From: Halocatena marina
GTDB lineage: Archaea > Halobacteriota > Halobacteria > Halobacteriales > Haloarculaceae
DNA length: 64,000 nucleotides
Assembly: GCF_023276375.1 (NCBI RefSeq)
Contig: NZ_JALLPK010000004.1
Coordinates: 124,001-188,000, forward strand
Direction of reading: 5' to 3'
Both the position numbers and the translations under genes were made by a program. Shown piece by piece: positions 26,786 to 35,577 of this stretch; positions within the stretch are counted from its first letter, which is position 1; every line of letters starts with the position of its first letter. A model generated the notes under the pieces. That model did not search any database. It was not told the DNA's origin and saw only the letters and a program-made list of their open reading frames with translations.

Positions 26786-27187
26786 ATGAATATGAACGTT
26801 AAAGCCGCTGATTTCGTTTTTCAGACTGTTTCAGACTTTAGTACGTCAGTTCCGTTCTATCGCGATACGCTCGGGCTAGAACCCGAGACAATCGATAAAG
26901 AAAGCGGGTGGGCAGAGTTTGCATTCCCACCAACGACACTTGCACTCGGAGAAGCCAGTCCGCAGATGCCGTTCACCCCGGGAGAAAGTGGCAGTGGTGT
27001 CGCGATGGCGGTTGATGATGTCGAAACAGCTACCAAGGAACTCGAAGATGACGGAGTGACGATTCTGATGGATCCTATTGATAGTGGTGTCTGCCACATG
27101 TCAATAATTGCTGATCCGGATGGCAATCCAATCATCCTGCATAAGCGAAACGATGGTACCTCTGGACGCGTTGATCCATTCCCCTGA
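26786..27187 (+). CDS. VOC family protein (glyoxalase-like)
   Basis: 133 residues, a single VOC module pair. The first half reads VSDFSTSVPFYRDTLGLEPE and WAEFAFPPTTLALGE, the second VAMAVDDVETATKELEDDGV and IADPDGNPIILHKR. Position and spacing fit a glyoxalase I/extradiol dioxygenase superfamily metal enzyme or resistance protein, but the first-strand His is missing (ADFVFQTV), so metal binding is doubtful. A close relative with an internal deletion lies at 33969-34262. Confidence 0.82.
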   Translation: MNMNVKAADFVFQTVSDFSTSVPFYRDTLGLEPETIDKESGWAEFAFPPTTLALGEASPQMPFTPGESGSGVAMAVDDVETATKELEDDGVTILMDPIDSGVCHMSIIADPDGNPIILHKRNDGTSGRVDPFP

Positions 27188-27240
27188 TTCCTCCCACAAA
27201 GTAACGTCGAAGTCAAATAACCAGTAGCACAAGCAAGATA

Positions 27241-27402
27241 ATGGTATTAACATTCTTTTCCTCACCGGTAGAGTTTCGGGATTGGCTCAAAGAAAACCAC
27301 GACACAGCCGATGAGGTGTGGGTTGGATACTACAAGAAAGACGCCGATCAAACCGACATTACCTACGGTCAATCGGTGGAAGAAGCGATTTGTTTTTCCT
27401 GA
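27241..27402 (+). pseudogene. N-terminal fragment of a YdeI/OmpD-associated family gene
   Basis: ATG 27241 begins SSPVEFRDWLKENHDTADEV, then VWVGYYKKDADQT and SVEEAICFS before TGA 27400. The family is about 190 residues and continues with a Gly-Trp-Ile-Asp motif just where this frame ends. Only about 53 residues remain, so it is dead. The 27403-27644 stretch holds nothing else but the promoter of the next gene. Confidence 0.6.
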
Positions 27403-27644
27403 ATCGATAGATCAATTAATAGTGTTAACGAAGAGATATGTAAACATCGATTTACACCAAGGAGAATGAGGAATGTCGTGAGCAGACCAACATCCATTAT
27501 AGTCCGATAGCACAACGACGACATAATCGAATATCGGTACCCGAATCCACGAGAATGTGGTCTGAGAGCAATACATATCAATAACATCCGGAAGCATATG
27601 CTCGTGTCAAAATAGAAGTGGCCAGTAATCGAATTATAGGATAT

Positions 27645-28274
27645 ATGCCTCGTGCTCAATTTCGATTCAGACTCCCAGTGGACATAGTCGATTTCTCGAC
27701 CAACCACCCTGGCGAGGAGTTCCAGATTCCAGCTGTCTTCCCTACAAATACTGGGCTCCGTGTCGCGTTCAAGGCACCAATGGAGTACCGTCAGGCCGTT
27801 CTTCGCTCTTTTGATGACGCCCGGCTTACCTATGACGTACTCCACACCGATAACCAGTCCATTCTGATCCAATATGAGATGCCGCTCATTCCGCCACCAA
27901 TTCGCGCAATCTTGGACTCTGGAAATCTCATCACACTACAATTTCCGCTCACTCTCCGAAATGGGTGGATAACGATTGACCTGACAACCTCACACGAGCG
28001 GCTGTCACAGCTCAAAGCCGAGTTTGAGGACACTGGCTTCACGTATGAGGTCGTCTCAGTCACCCAATCGACACAGCCGACCGATATATTGACTGACCGC
28101 CAACAGCAATTTATGCTCGAGGCCCTCCAGCGCGGTTACTACGACAGTCCACGTCAATGTACGCTCACCGGTCTTGCGGCTGAACTTGATGTTGGCAAAT
28201 CGACGGCGAGCAGGGTACTCCATGACGCTGAAGAAAGGGTCGTCAAGGAATTTTTCACAGAGCCAATCGAGTAG
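27645..28274 (+). CDS. HTH_10 transcriptional regulator
   Basis: 209 residues from ATG 27645 (MPRAQFRFRLPVDIVDFST), chosen because paralogues also begin with Met-Pro. The sensor-like part includes YDVLHTDNQSILIQYEMP and NGWITIDLTTSHERLSQL. The HTH_10 is ILTDRQQQFMLEALQRGYYD with LTGLAAELDVGKSTASRVLHDAE. It precedes a CMD-DoxX-NTF2 gene set on the same strand and is the likely controller of that set. Confidence 0.85.
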   Translation: MPRAQFRFRLPVDIVDFSTNHPGEEFQIPAVFPTNTGLRVAFKAPMEYRQAVLRSFDDARLTYDVLHTDNQSILIQYEMPLIPPPIRAILDSGNLITLQFPLTLRNGWITIDLTTSHERLSQLKAEFEDTGFTYEVVSVTQSTQPTDILTDRQQQFMLEALQRGYYDSPRQCTLTGLAAELDVGKSTASRVLHDAEERVVKEFFTEPIE

Positions 28275-28459
28275 GTGAATAGGTGTTCAGCGACGACTCG
28301 CGGCTCACAATAGAGGACGCTGAGGTTTGGATACTCTATTGGATTCTCGTCCCGATTGGCTTGGAATTCCAGGCTCTTCACTTGGGGGCAATATGACTGG
28401 TTGTTGTCTGGAACATGTTGCACCGAATATCCATCCCCTGTATTCCCGTACATCGAAAT

Positions 28460-29029
28460 ATGGCTCCGAGACTACAGCCAATCGAGAAACCCGATGAACC
28501 CGAAATACAGTCCACCTACCAGATGACGCGACAGAAGTTCGGCACGGTACTGACCCCACTGAAGGTTGTGACCGCGCGCATGCCAGAATCTCTGGGAGTT
28601 AACCGCGAGCTCCAGAAATTCCGTGAGGAGATTCAGCTTGATTCTGAACTCAAGCTCATGGTGGGGATGCTTACTTCGGAGATCAACGGGTGCGGTTTTT
28701 GTGTGGATCTTGCGCAGTCGGAGACAGTCCGCAAGAACCTCAGGATGGAGAAGTTCAACGCGCTCGCGGAGTATCAGACGAGCCCGCTCTTTTCTGATCG
28801 GGAACGAGCGGCGCTGGCGTATGCAGAGGAAACCACGCGCCAAAAAAACGTCTCTGACGCCACGTTTGAGGAACTCCGCACGCATTTCAACGAGCAGGAG
28901 ATCGTTGAAATCACGTGGCTAAATGCATTCCAAAACTACACTAACCTTGTTAATATTCCACTTAAAATCGAATCTGACGGTTTGTGTGCGATCACTCAGT
29001 CGGAGACACAGCTGGACCATGATGAATGA
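28460..29029 (+). CDS. Carboxymuconolactone decarboxylase/AhpD family protein
   Basis: 189 residues from ATG 28460. The CxxC redox pair lies in MLTSEINGCGFCVDLAQSE, with helices typical of AhpD folds before and after (ALAYAEETTRQKNVSD, EIVEITWLNAFQNYTNLVNIP). The His normally found five residues after the second Cys is not evident, so peroxidase activity is uncertain. It is first in a row with DoxX and NTF2-like genes, suggesting an oxidative-stress or quinone-related role. Confidence 0.82.
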   Translation: MAPRLQPIEKPDEPEIQSTYQMTRQKFGTVLTPLKVVTARMPESLGVNRELQKFREEIQLDSELKLMVGMLTSEINGCGFCVDLAQSETVRKNLRMEKFNALAEYQTSPLFSDRERAALAYAEETTRQKNVSDATFEELRTHFNEQEIVEITWLNAFQNYTNLVNIPLKIESDGLCAITQSETQLDHDE

Positions 29030-29059
29030 GCACTCGACTGAAATTCACTAAGATAAATT

Positions 29060-29425
29060 ATGATACTTAATGTATCCACGGCTCACTTTATTGTTAGTGT
29101 TTTCACTATTATCGCTGTCGGCATCTCGGCGGCAGCCTTCTTTCACCCCCCGGAGGCCATCCTTGAATCCATGGCTGAGGTAGACGTGAAGGAATCGTGG
29201 CTGCCCGTGCTTGGCATCCTGAAAGCGGCGGGTGCACTCGGACTGCTGATCGGCATCGGCGTGCCAGTGCCATCGATCGGGACAGCCGCCGCAGTCGGCC
29301 TCGTTGTGTACTTTGTTGGTGCCGCCATCGTCCACCTGCACGCTGGCGATTATTCGATCAGTGGGCAGCACGTGTACCTTCTGCTGGCCGTGGCTACGCT
29401 GGTATTGAGCCTGATGACACAGTAA
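29060..29425 (+). CDS. DoxX-like membrane protein
   Basis: 121 residues, four membrane helices. The family pattern ESWLPVLGILKAAGALGLLIG lies between helices 1 and 2, then IGTAAAVGLVVYFVGAAIVH and VYLLLAVATLVLSL. DoxX-like proteins act in sulphur or quinone redox systems or stress, mostly unproven. A paralogue with the same core is at 62483. The next gene starts 1 nt after its stop. Confidence 0.82.
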   Translation: MILNVSTAHFIVSVFTIIAVGISAAAFFHPPEAILESMAEVDVKESWLPVLGILKAAGALGLLIGIGVPVPSIGTAAAVGLVVYFVGAAIVHLHAGDYSISGQHVYLLLAVATLVLSLMTQ

Positions 29426-29426
29426 C

Positions 29427-29837
29427 ATGAGCAAGAATCAAAACACCGACGAGGTCAGACAGACTGTTGAGCGCCTAATTGAGAATGGTAGTCAGTTTAA
29501 CGTCGAAGAACTTGATCGCATTTACCACGATGATTTAACAATTGTGAAAATCAATGAAATGGGAGCAGTAACTGCTATAGACAAGGCGGAGAACATGGCT
29601 CTTTTCCGCGAAAAGCGTGACAGTGGAGCTGAACCGCTGAGCACGGAAGCCGAGTTCAACTACGTCAGTGGAGGTTTGGGTACAGGTCATGTGATCGTAA
29701 CACGAAAAATGCAACTACAAGGTCGGCTAGAGAAATCGGTCTTTAGTATTCACCTGATTCAAGAGGACGGGCGGTGGCAGGTTATTCAAGAAACTGCTTT
29801 CGTTCAACCAATAACGGCAGACGAAACCTCAGAGTGA
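29427..29837 (+). CDS. NTF2-like/DUF4440 domain protein
   Basis: 136 residues. The cone-shaped NTF2 fold is indicated by RQTVERLIENGSQFNVEELD, IYHDDLTIVKI and HLIQEDGRWQVIQETAFVQP at the end. No clear catalytic residues. Translationally coupled to the DoxX gene. Such proteins bind small ligands or act as isomerases/cyclases. A functional analogue (SnoaL-type) lies next to the second DoxX gene at 63252. Confidence 0.75.
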   Translation: MSKNQNTDEVRQTVERLIENGSQFNVEELDRIYHDDLTIVKINEMGAVTAIDKAENMALFREKRDSGAEPLSTEAEFNYVSGGLGTGHVIVTRKMQLQGRLEKSVFSIHLIQEDGRWQVIQETAFVQPITADETSE

Positions 29838-29842
29838 CAGTG

Positions 29843-29965
29843 ATGACTCAATCACCTAGAGATCGAGTTTTCATCGTTACCGATGGAAGCAGCGGGATTG
29901 AAGAAGCAATCACAGAAGCCCTCGCCGCAAAACGAGGCCACCTCTTTATAGAAGCTGCAAGGTGA
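29843..29965 (+). pseudogene. SDR gene cut after its first 40 codons
   Basis: ATG 29843 gives MTQSPRDRVFIVTDGSSGIE and EAITEALAAKRG before TGA. This is the NAD-binding start of a short-chain dehydrogenase (usually TGGSSGIG; here the first Gly is Asp and the last Gly is Glu). TnpB debris follows within 60 nt, so the insertion probably truncated an operon that ran CMD-DoxX-NTF2-SDR. Confidence 0.6.
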
Positions 29966-30022
29966 ATATACCCGCCTCTAGGTGGATGATGAAACCAACA
30001 TGGTACACGACATCTACCGTCG

Positions 30023-30725
30023 ATGGCATGGCCGGATACTCTGATAGTGTTTGTTGGTTTTAATAACCCACCCGATCAGTGTGAATTCTCCGCATCCAAA
30101 CTGTGGAACGTTGGACGCTATCACATCCAAGAACGGTGGAACGAAACCGGAGAGATACCGGACGAAGCTGAACTGAAATCAGAGTTGAAAGACTACGAAC
30201 GCTACAGTGATCTCCATTCTCAGTCGAGTCAGCGAGTTCTCGGAGAACTTGCTGAGGCGTGCACCGGCTGGTACAACTCTGACGACAGCAACAACCCACC
30301 GGGCGACCGGAAACGTGGCGACGACCACCCGCGCTCTACCGTGACGTGGAAGAAGCGAGCCATCAAGCATGACGACAAGCACGGTTGACTCCGCCTCTCG
30401 AAGGGCTTTACCTTGAAAGAGTCGCGGGCTGACTTCATCCTCGCGGAGTACGAAACCCGTCCTGACGTAGAAGTCGAGAACATCCAGTAAGTTCGTGCCG
30501 TCTGGAACGGCGACGAGTGGGAATTACATCTCGTCTGCAAGAGGAAGATTCCAGTCGAAAACGCACTGGGCGACAAGACGGCGGGTATCAACCTCGATAT
30601 TAGTAACTACCTCGCCATCAACTACGATAACGATACCTCGGAGCTGTATCCGGAGAACGTGCTGAAAGAGGACAAGTACTACTTCACCCGCAAGGAGTAT
30701 CTGACCGAATGCGAGAACAGCCCCT
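30023..30725 (+). pseudogene. tnpB: TnpB (IS1341/IS605-type) remnant
   Basis: One continuous frame reads CEFSASKLWNVGRYHIQERW, SQSSQRVLGELAEA and HPRSTVTWKKRAIKHD, then TGA (30386), LRLSKGFTLKESRADFILAE, TAA (about 30488), VRAVWNGDEWELHLVCKRKI and NVLKEDKYYFTRKEY. The N-terminal start and the C-terminal half (zinc ribbon, RuvC-II/III) are missing. The first RuvC Asp is also changed: GINLDISNYLA instead of the usual Gly-Ile-Asp-Leu-Gly. It cannot encode an active nuclease. No matching TnpA or omega-RNA end is visible. Confidence 0.8.
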
Positions 30726-30799
30726 CGAACCGGCAATCGGTACCACAGACGCAGTGTCGCGACCGAACTCTCGCGGATCGTCAGAACAGCAGTTCTGGC

Positions 30800-31140
30800 C
30801 AGTCCTGCTCCTTCGAAGGCTTCGTTGACAACCTCAGGCGTGGGAGCGTTGAGCACTGATAGGCAGCATCGCCTGTCTCCGCAGCAGCGTGTGCTGCGAT
30901 TCGCTTCACGACCGCTTGGACCGATCGACCGGCTAACTCGACAAGTGGTTCGGTGCGGTCGATCTCCTCGGCAGTCTGGTGAGATAGATGCCTCCCTCAA
31001 CACTAGCAGGCAGATAGGCATCGCGCGGCTTTCCTCCCGAGCCAGTCGTGTCCTTCCCCTCTGGGACCCGCAGTCGGTAGTGATCGCCATCAACGGTCCG
31101 TTTGACGGGCTTCGGTTTGATCTGGGGACTCTCGAACGCT
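30800..31140 (-). pseudogene. Decayed hypothetical gene on the minus strand
   Basis: Read on the minus strand, about 31132-30970 gives KPKPVKRTVDGDHYRLRVPE and GGKPRDAYLPASVEGGIYL. A different frame then continues TAEEIDRTEPLVELAGRSVQ and AVVKRIAAHAAAETGDAA. Coding character is clear, but at least one frameshift and several stops break it. Family not recognised. Note that the 250-codon frame spanning 30524-31276 does not follow these readings and is spurious. Confidence 0.35.
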
Positions 31141-31186
31141 CATAACCCGACACAGCCCCCAAGTTGGAGGATGAGATCATCACGGT

Positions 31187-31435
31187 GTGTGGCTGCTGAC
31201 CGGCAACAGTTTCGACCATGTCGCCCTCCATGACGAGGAGTCTACCGACGACATCAAAGCACGGTTCACCGCTCACGACATCGATCTCGAGCGAGAGTCA
31301 AATCCGTTCGGAGCGACCGACACCGCTCCGGTGATCTACGTGCGCGATCCCTCCGGCTACCTCCTCGAAATCAAAGAAACAGGGGAAATTTGGTCAGAGA
31401 TACTCGCTAAGCTTTGTGCCTTTAATAGGTGGTGA
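31187..31435 (+). pseudogene. C-terminal fragment of a VOC family gene
   Basis: The frame reads NSFDHVALHDEESTDDIKAR, then APVIYVRDPSGYLLEIKETG, the second VOC module with the metal-ligand His (FDHVAL) and the end Glu (LLEIKE). No N-terminal module or normal start precedes it; GTG 31185-region codons are not convincing. Confidence 0.5.
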
Positions 31436-31475
31436 TGAGGCTCCCACCCCCGAGTAGCTCGGTCGTCGATCTTGG

Positions 31476-32111
31476 CTATGGCGCTGCCTCAGCAACAAAT
31501 CTTGTAATGATCCGACTTTCAGCCCGATGACGCAATCGACTCATCGCTGAGATATTGATGTCGAACGTCTCTGCCAACTCAGTGAGCGTGCAGTCCCGAG
31601 GAGTGTTGTAGAACCCTCGTTCGACTGCCTCAGTAACGAATTCCCATTGGCGCTCGGTGAGTAGTTCGCTCGAATCATGCGATTGGGTTAACGACTCAAC
31701 CTGATATGGGATGCCAGTCGCCGCTAACTCGTCAGTGTACTCCCCTAACCGCTCTTGCGAGGCCGTTACCTCTTTGGAGAACCACCCATCCTGAAGGAGA
31801 GCAGGATATCGTAGGGGGATTCCCGATGCAATGAGCGCATTATATGTTTCCGAGATTGGGATCATGAACTGGATCAGTAACATCTGTTCGTCGGTATGGA
31901 TCACCTCATACGAGCGCACCTCGGATGCATCCTCGAAATGGCGAACAAGTAGGTCTCCCTCTAGCGTAGTCACTTCGACGATTTCGAGCAGATTATCATC
32001 CATGGGCTGGGTCGCCAGTATTCTGAATTCTGCGTCCGGGAATTCGACTGAGGCGTCGGCCAACCAATCCTCTACCGGAGCACCGTTGACTTGCAGCTGT
32101 ACGCGAGGCAT
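31476..32111 (-). CDS. HTH_10 transcriptional regulator
   Basis: 211 residues (MPRVQLQVNGAPVEDWLADA). It shares with the 61617 regulator the blocks RSYEVIHTDEQMLLIQF, DGWFSKEVTASQERLGEYTD and the HTH_10 ELLTERQWEFVTEAVERGFY plus LTELAETFDINISAMSRLRHRAE. It is divergent from a nitroreductase gene that starts 88 nt away, which suggests direct control. Its TATA box (32136-32146) is embedded in a promoter block also found upstream of the 61617 regulator. Confidence 0.87.
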   Translation of the reverse strand: MPRVQLQVNGAPVEDWLADASVEFPDAEFRILATQPMDDNLLEIVEVTTLEGDLLVRHFEDASEVRSYEVIHTDEQMLLIQFMIPISETYNALIASGIPLRYPALLQDGWFSKEVTASQERLGEYTDELAATGIPYQVESLTQSHDSSELLTERQWEFVTEAVERGFYNTPRDCTLTELAETFDINISAMSRLRHRAESRIITRFVAEAAP

Positions 32112-32135
32112 ATCACTCGGTGGTTCGTTGCCGAG

Positions 32136-32146
32136 CCTCTTAAAGG
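32136..32146 (-). promoter_or_regulatory. TATA box of the 31476 regulator gene
   Basis: Plus-strand CTCTTAAAGG (CCTTTAAGAG on the coding strand) lies 26 nt before the start at 32111. The following GCAGAAAGCTCTTCAC resembles, imperfectly, the palindrome at 62287 and 63152. Confidence 0.5.
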
Positions 32147-32198
32147 CAGAAAGCTCTTCACGCGCAGAACCACGACAGTCTCACATCTACTATCCCAC

Positions 32199-32837
32199 AT
32201 GGGTGCAAGATCCCCTCAACACGAAATCCGCAACGATGTCCGCGAACATCGGTCACCCAGCTATGACATCGCTCCACTGTTCGTAAATCGCTGGTCGTCG
32301 CGGTCGATGACCGGCGAATCGGTAGACGAAAACCAGTTCATGGCGTTATTCGAGGCAGCGAAATGGGCTCCCTCAGCGTACAACAACCAACCATGGCGTT
32401 TCCTCTATGCTACCAGAACCAGTGACTATTGGAACGTCTATTTCGATCTTCTCTCTGAAGAAAACAAAACATGGGCGAAACGGGCAGCCGGACTCGTCGT
32501 CATAGTCTCGAAAACCACGTTCGACTACAACGGTGAACCCTCACGAACACACTCGTTCAATACGGGCGCAGCGTGGCAAAACCTCGCGCTCGAAGGAGTC
32601 AGGCGAGGGTTGGTCGTCCACGGAATCGGTGGCTTCGATTATGAGCGGGCAGCGGACGTTCTCTCCGTTCCATCAAACTACGCAATTGAGGCGATGGCGG
32701 CGATCGGTGTGCGAGCATCACCGAACATACTCTCCGAAGAGATGCAGGAACGCGAAACGCCAAGCAACCGAAAACCCCTGAGTGACATCGTTATCGACGG
32801 AACATTCGATGACATTGAGGATGGAGGAGACGAGTAA
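32199..32837 (+). CDS. Nitroreductase family protein
   Basis: 212 residues from ATG 32199 (MGARSPQHEIRNDV); the longer frame from 32091 overlaps the regulator. FMN-binding hallmarks are RWSSRSMTG (residues about 31-39, Arg-x-Ser), AAKWAPSAYNNQPWRF, and NTGAAWQNLALEGVRRGLVVHG. The protein should reduce nitro compounds, quinones or flavins with NAD(P)H. It is divergent from an HTH_10 regulator and followed after 2 nt by a DMT transporter gene, so enzyme and exporter form an operon. Confidence 0.87.
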   Translation: MGARSPQHEIRNDVREHRSPSYDIAPLFVNRWSSRSMTGESVDENQFMALFEAAKWAPSAYNNQPWRFLYATRTSDYWNVYFDLLSEENKTWAKRAAGLVVIVSKTTFDYNGEPSRTHSFNTGAAWQNLALEGVRRGLVVHGIGGFDYERAADVLSVPSNYAIEAMAAIGVRASPNILSEEMQERETPSNRKPLSDIVIDGTFDDIEDGGDE

Positions 32838-32839
32838 CG

Positions 32840-33793
32840 ATGACGCTGTCTCGCCGCCGGCGGGCGGTCCCGCTTGCCTCCCTTCTTGGTGCGGGTGCCG
32901 CTCTGGGAATCTCGACCAACCTCGCTAAGCTCGCTGCTGAGGCTGGCGTTGACCCCTTGGCCTTCCTCGCATGGTCGGTCATCGGGGCCACAGCTGTTCT
33001 CGTAGGTGTTAGTGCCGTCCGCCACCGACTCCCTCCGCTCAACGCCCGTACCACCGAGTACTTCGTAATCGCTGGTCTCGTTGGTCTGGCTGCGCCCAAT
33101 CTCCTTTCGTTCGCTGCAGTCTCCCATGTCGGAGCTGGCTTCGTCGCGCTTTCGATCGCCTTCCCGCCGCTGTTCACCTATATCGGCGCGCTCCTCCTTG
33201 GCATGGAGCGGTTCCAGCCCCGTCGTGCAACCGGCGTTGTGCTCGCGCTTGGAGGTGCCGTCCTGCTCGCCGTCCTTAAGCTCTCCGAGCCGGATGTTGA
33301 CGCGTTCTGGGTCGCCGCGACCCTCAGTGCCCCGATTCTCCTCGCCGTTGGCAACATCTACCGGACGGCCCGCTGGCCGGAGGGGGTTGCTCCCGATGAG
33401 CTCGCTCCTGGTATGCTTGCCGCGTCCGGGGCCATACTTCTCATCGTCGGCACGATTATGGGGACTTTCTTCGGTGGGCCAGCCGGATTCTCTCTCGCCG
33501 TACCCACGGATCGCGCCACGCCAGTTCTCCTTATCCTCGCCCAGACCACGACGTTCTCGTTCATGTACCTCCTGTTTTTCGTCCTCCAGAAACACGGAGG
33601 GCCAGTCTATCTCAGTCTCCTCGGCTCGGTTGGTGCCATCGTCGGCGTCCCCATCGCAGTCCTCTTGCTCGGGGAGGCCCCATCGCAGGGGCTCGCCGTT
33701 GGCGGCGTTCTCATTGCATTCGGCGTCGGTCTCCTCACGCTCGGCGACCCGAAGGGAAAGGGAGAGACAGCTGCCACCCCGACAGACGACTGA
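32840..33793 (+). CDS. EamA/DMT superfamily transporter
   Basis: 317 residues with about ten membrane helices in two EamA repeats (first about 10-140, second about 160-305). Typical features are AAPNLLSFAAVSHVGAGFVA at the end of the first repeat and VYLSLLGSVGAIVGVPIAVL with GEAPSQGLAVGGVLIAFGV in the second. It likely exports a metabolite or toxin. It starts 2 nt after the nitroreductase stop. A 385-codon antisense frame over this gene is a codon-bias artefact. Confidence 0.87.
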   Translation: MTLSRRRRAVPLASLLGAGAALGISTNLAKLAAEAGVDPLAFLAWSVIGATAVLVGVSAVRHRLPPLNARTTEYFVIAGLVGLAAPNLLSFAAVSHVGAGFVALSIAFPPLFTYIGALLLGMERFQPRRATGVVLALGGAVLLAVLKLSEPDVDAFWVAATLSAPILLAVGNIYRTARWPEGVAPDELAPGMLAASGAILLIVGTIMGTFFGGPAGFSLAVPTDRATPVLLILAQTTTFSFMYLLFFVLQKHGGPVYLSLLGSVGAIVGVPIAVLLLGEAPSQGLAVGGVLIAFGVGLLTLGDPKGKGETAATPTDD

Positions 33794-33968
33794 CTCTATT
33801 AGGAAAGATGACTGTTCAACCATAGATCTCTCCAAGCAGATCTGTTCTAGTATATGGATTAGTTGAAGTCTTCATACTTTCCAATATCACGGATTGGCTA
33901 CCTGTTGAAAACGGCGTGCAAGACTTAGAGGGTGTAGTCAGCAAACAGCTACCGGCTATACTCGAAGA

Positions 33969-34262
33969 TCAAGGAAATTGATCAACCCGTCCGTGTGTGC
34001 CATCATTTCGGAGTTCTTCAGTGGCAGCTTCGACATCATCGACTGCCATTGCGACACTAGTGCCGCCTTCTCCCGGAGAGACAAGCATCTGAGGGTCTGC
34101 TTCACCAAGTGCGAGCGTGGTTGGTGGAAGCGCAAACTCCGCAAATCCTCCTTCTTCACTAAGCATCTCAAGCTCTAATCCAAGAGTGTCTCGATAGAAC
34201 GATACTGACTCAGAGAGGTCAGTATCGGTATTGATGACAAAATCATCGGCTTGGGCGTTCAT
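33969..34262 (-). CDS. VOC family protein with an internal deletion
   Basis: 97 residues. The first 78 align with the 26786 VOC protein (LSESVSFYRDTLGLELE, AEFALPPTTLALGEADPQM, VAMAVDDVEAATEELRNDG), and the last ten align with its C-terminus (THGRVDQFP against TSGRVDPFP). The 30 residues between, including the strand with IADPDG and the final beta-strand, are missing exactly between two Asn-Asp-Gly-type segments, so deletion occurred across a short repeat. The protein lacks half of the second module and is probably non-functional, although the frame is open. Confidence 0.6.
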   Translation of the reverse strand: MNAQADDFVINTDTDLSESVSFYRDTLGLELEMLSEEGGFAEFALPPTTLALGEADPQMLVSPGEGGTSVAMAVDDVEAATEELRNDGTHGRVDQFP

Positions 34263-34402
34263 GGATGTTGGACTCCGATATCGACAATGTAGACCACAAT
34301 AAAATACGGCAGCCTACCGAAGTGAATGTGAAAATGTGTTTTATATTAGACGAGTGTACATCAAACGGCGAACTGGCACTAATTCAGTCACCCGAGAAAA
34401 CA

Positions 34403-34720
34403 TCATTTGCGACTCTGTGTACAAGAAAGGATTCCTGATGCACGAAGCGCGCAGTTCGATTCCGTTTCCGGGATCAAATACTGAATCACCACCGTCTGAC
34501 CATCGTTGTGGAGCATCTCGTGCGACATCTCGGGAGCGTCCTGAAAGTGTTGAATGACTGTATCTGGCTGCGACGTGTCGAGTTCTACAAGTCCGAGTAT
34601 TCCATCGTCCGTGGGATGACTCGATAGTATGCTGAATTCTTTGTTGGGCAGCTCGGTCGATATCGTGGCCAGTGGATCTTCGCGTGCTGCAGCGTCAAAG
34701 ATGAGTTGGACGCGAGGCAT
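34403..34720 (-). pseudogene. HTH_10 regulator gene lacking the DNA-binding half
   Basis: 105 codons. The first 95 residues (MPRVQLIFDAAAREDPLATI, ILSSHPTDDGILGLVELDTS, MLHNDGQTVVIQYLIPE) are a paralogue of the 20172 regulator. After NCALRASGI the frame runs into eight unrelated residues. The sensor-like part is cut in the middle and the HTH_10 is gone. A good TATA box (TATATAAATA on the coding strand) remains at 34747-34758. Confidence 0.65.
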
Positions 34721-34992
34721 CGTGCTCGATAGTATTGGGTCGATATTTATATAGCTGTGAAAATATTTACTTCGAGGCCATAGCTATGCCCTCTGGTTGG
34801 CCAGAGACTGTACAAAGAATTAACTGACACAGGCTAGGTACCGAATGTGAATATATTCACCCGAATGTCCACAGTGTACTTTCCCCTACTCTCACTCATG
34901 ATGCGACCAAGCCACCATCGAACTGGTAGCCCCGATGAACAGCCCGAGATCTACCAAGACAGAACGCAAATTCGAAAAGGAGCTGAAAGACA

Positions 34993-35577
34993 ATGACCGC
35001 TCCCTCGCTGCAAATCCTCGTCGTGCAGGGAACGATCCGAGAGGGACGGAGTTCGATTCACCCTGCCCGGTATGTCACTGACCGCTTCCGTGAGAACGGC
35101 CACAATACCGAACTCTTCGATATGAAGGACTACGAGATTCCGTTGTTCAGGAATCGACGCGATGCGGTCAGTAACCCCCACCCCGACATAGACGCGTTTG
35201 GCAGGAAAGTCGAGGCGGCGGATGCACTCGTCATCGTCGCACCGGAGTACAACCACTCGATCCCCGGCACGCTGAAGAACCTACTCGATCACCTGTATCC
35301 TGAATACGAGGACACAGCGTTTTCGTACGTCACCGTTTCGGCGGGTGGATTCGGCGGCGTCAGAGCTCTCAGTCATCTCCACGATATCACGCTTGAGTTC
35401 GACGCGCATCCTGGTCCCGATCTCCCCGTCTCGAACGTACGTGATGCCTTCGACGAGGACGGCAGCCTCATCGATGAGACATATGAGGATCGGTTTGAAG
35501 AGTTCATCCAGGCGGTCGTTGACCATGTCGAACAGTTTGTCCCGTCTGCTGTCGGTACTCCGGAGGCTGGCGGATGA
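34993..35577 (+). CDS. NADPH-dependent FMN reductase family protein
   Basis: 194 residues, flavodoxin-like. The FMN loop is QGTIREGRSSIHPARYV near the N-terminus, the second loop APEYNHSIPGTLKNLLDHL, and then SAGGFGGVRALSHL. It reduces FMN, quinones or azo compounds. An AGGAG at 34979-34983, nine nt before ATG, indicates a leadered, Shine-Dalgarno-type start. First gene of an operon with DUF5519 and MFS genes (4-nt overlaps). Confidence 0.87.
   Translation: MTAPSLQILVVQGTIREGRSSIHPARYVTDRFRENGHNTELFDMKDYEIPLFRNRRDAVSNPHPDIDAFGRKVEAADALVIVAPEYNHSIPGTLKNLLDHLYPEYEDTAFSYVTVSAGGFGGVRALSHLHDITLEFDAHPGPDLPVSNVRDAFDEDGSLIDETYEDRFEEFIQAVVDHVEQFVPSAVGTPEAGG

Noticed and set aside
27369..27872. 167-codon minus-strand frame
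   Set aside because: Overlaps the start of a well-supported HTH_10 regulator and reads as random sequence.
30524..31276. 250-codon minus-strand frame
   Set aside because: It runs opposite TnpB debris and does not follow the coding-like readings on the same strand, which lie in other frames.
32678..33835. 385-codon minus-strand frame opposite the EamA gene
   Set aside because: It is the antisense shadow of a real ten-helix transporter; its sequence is random Arg/Gly/Glu-rich text without domain features.
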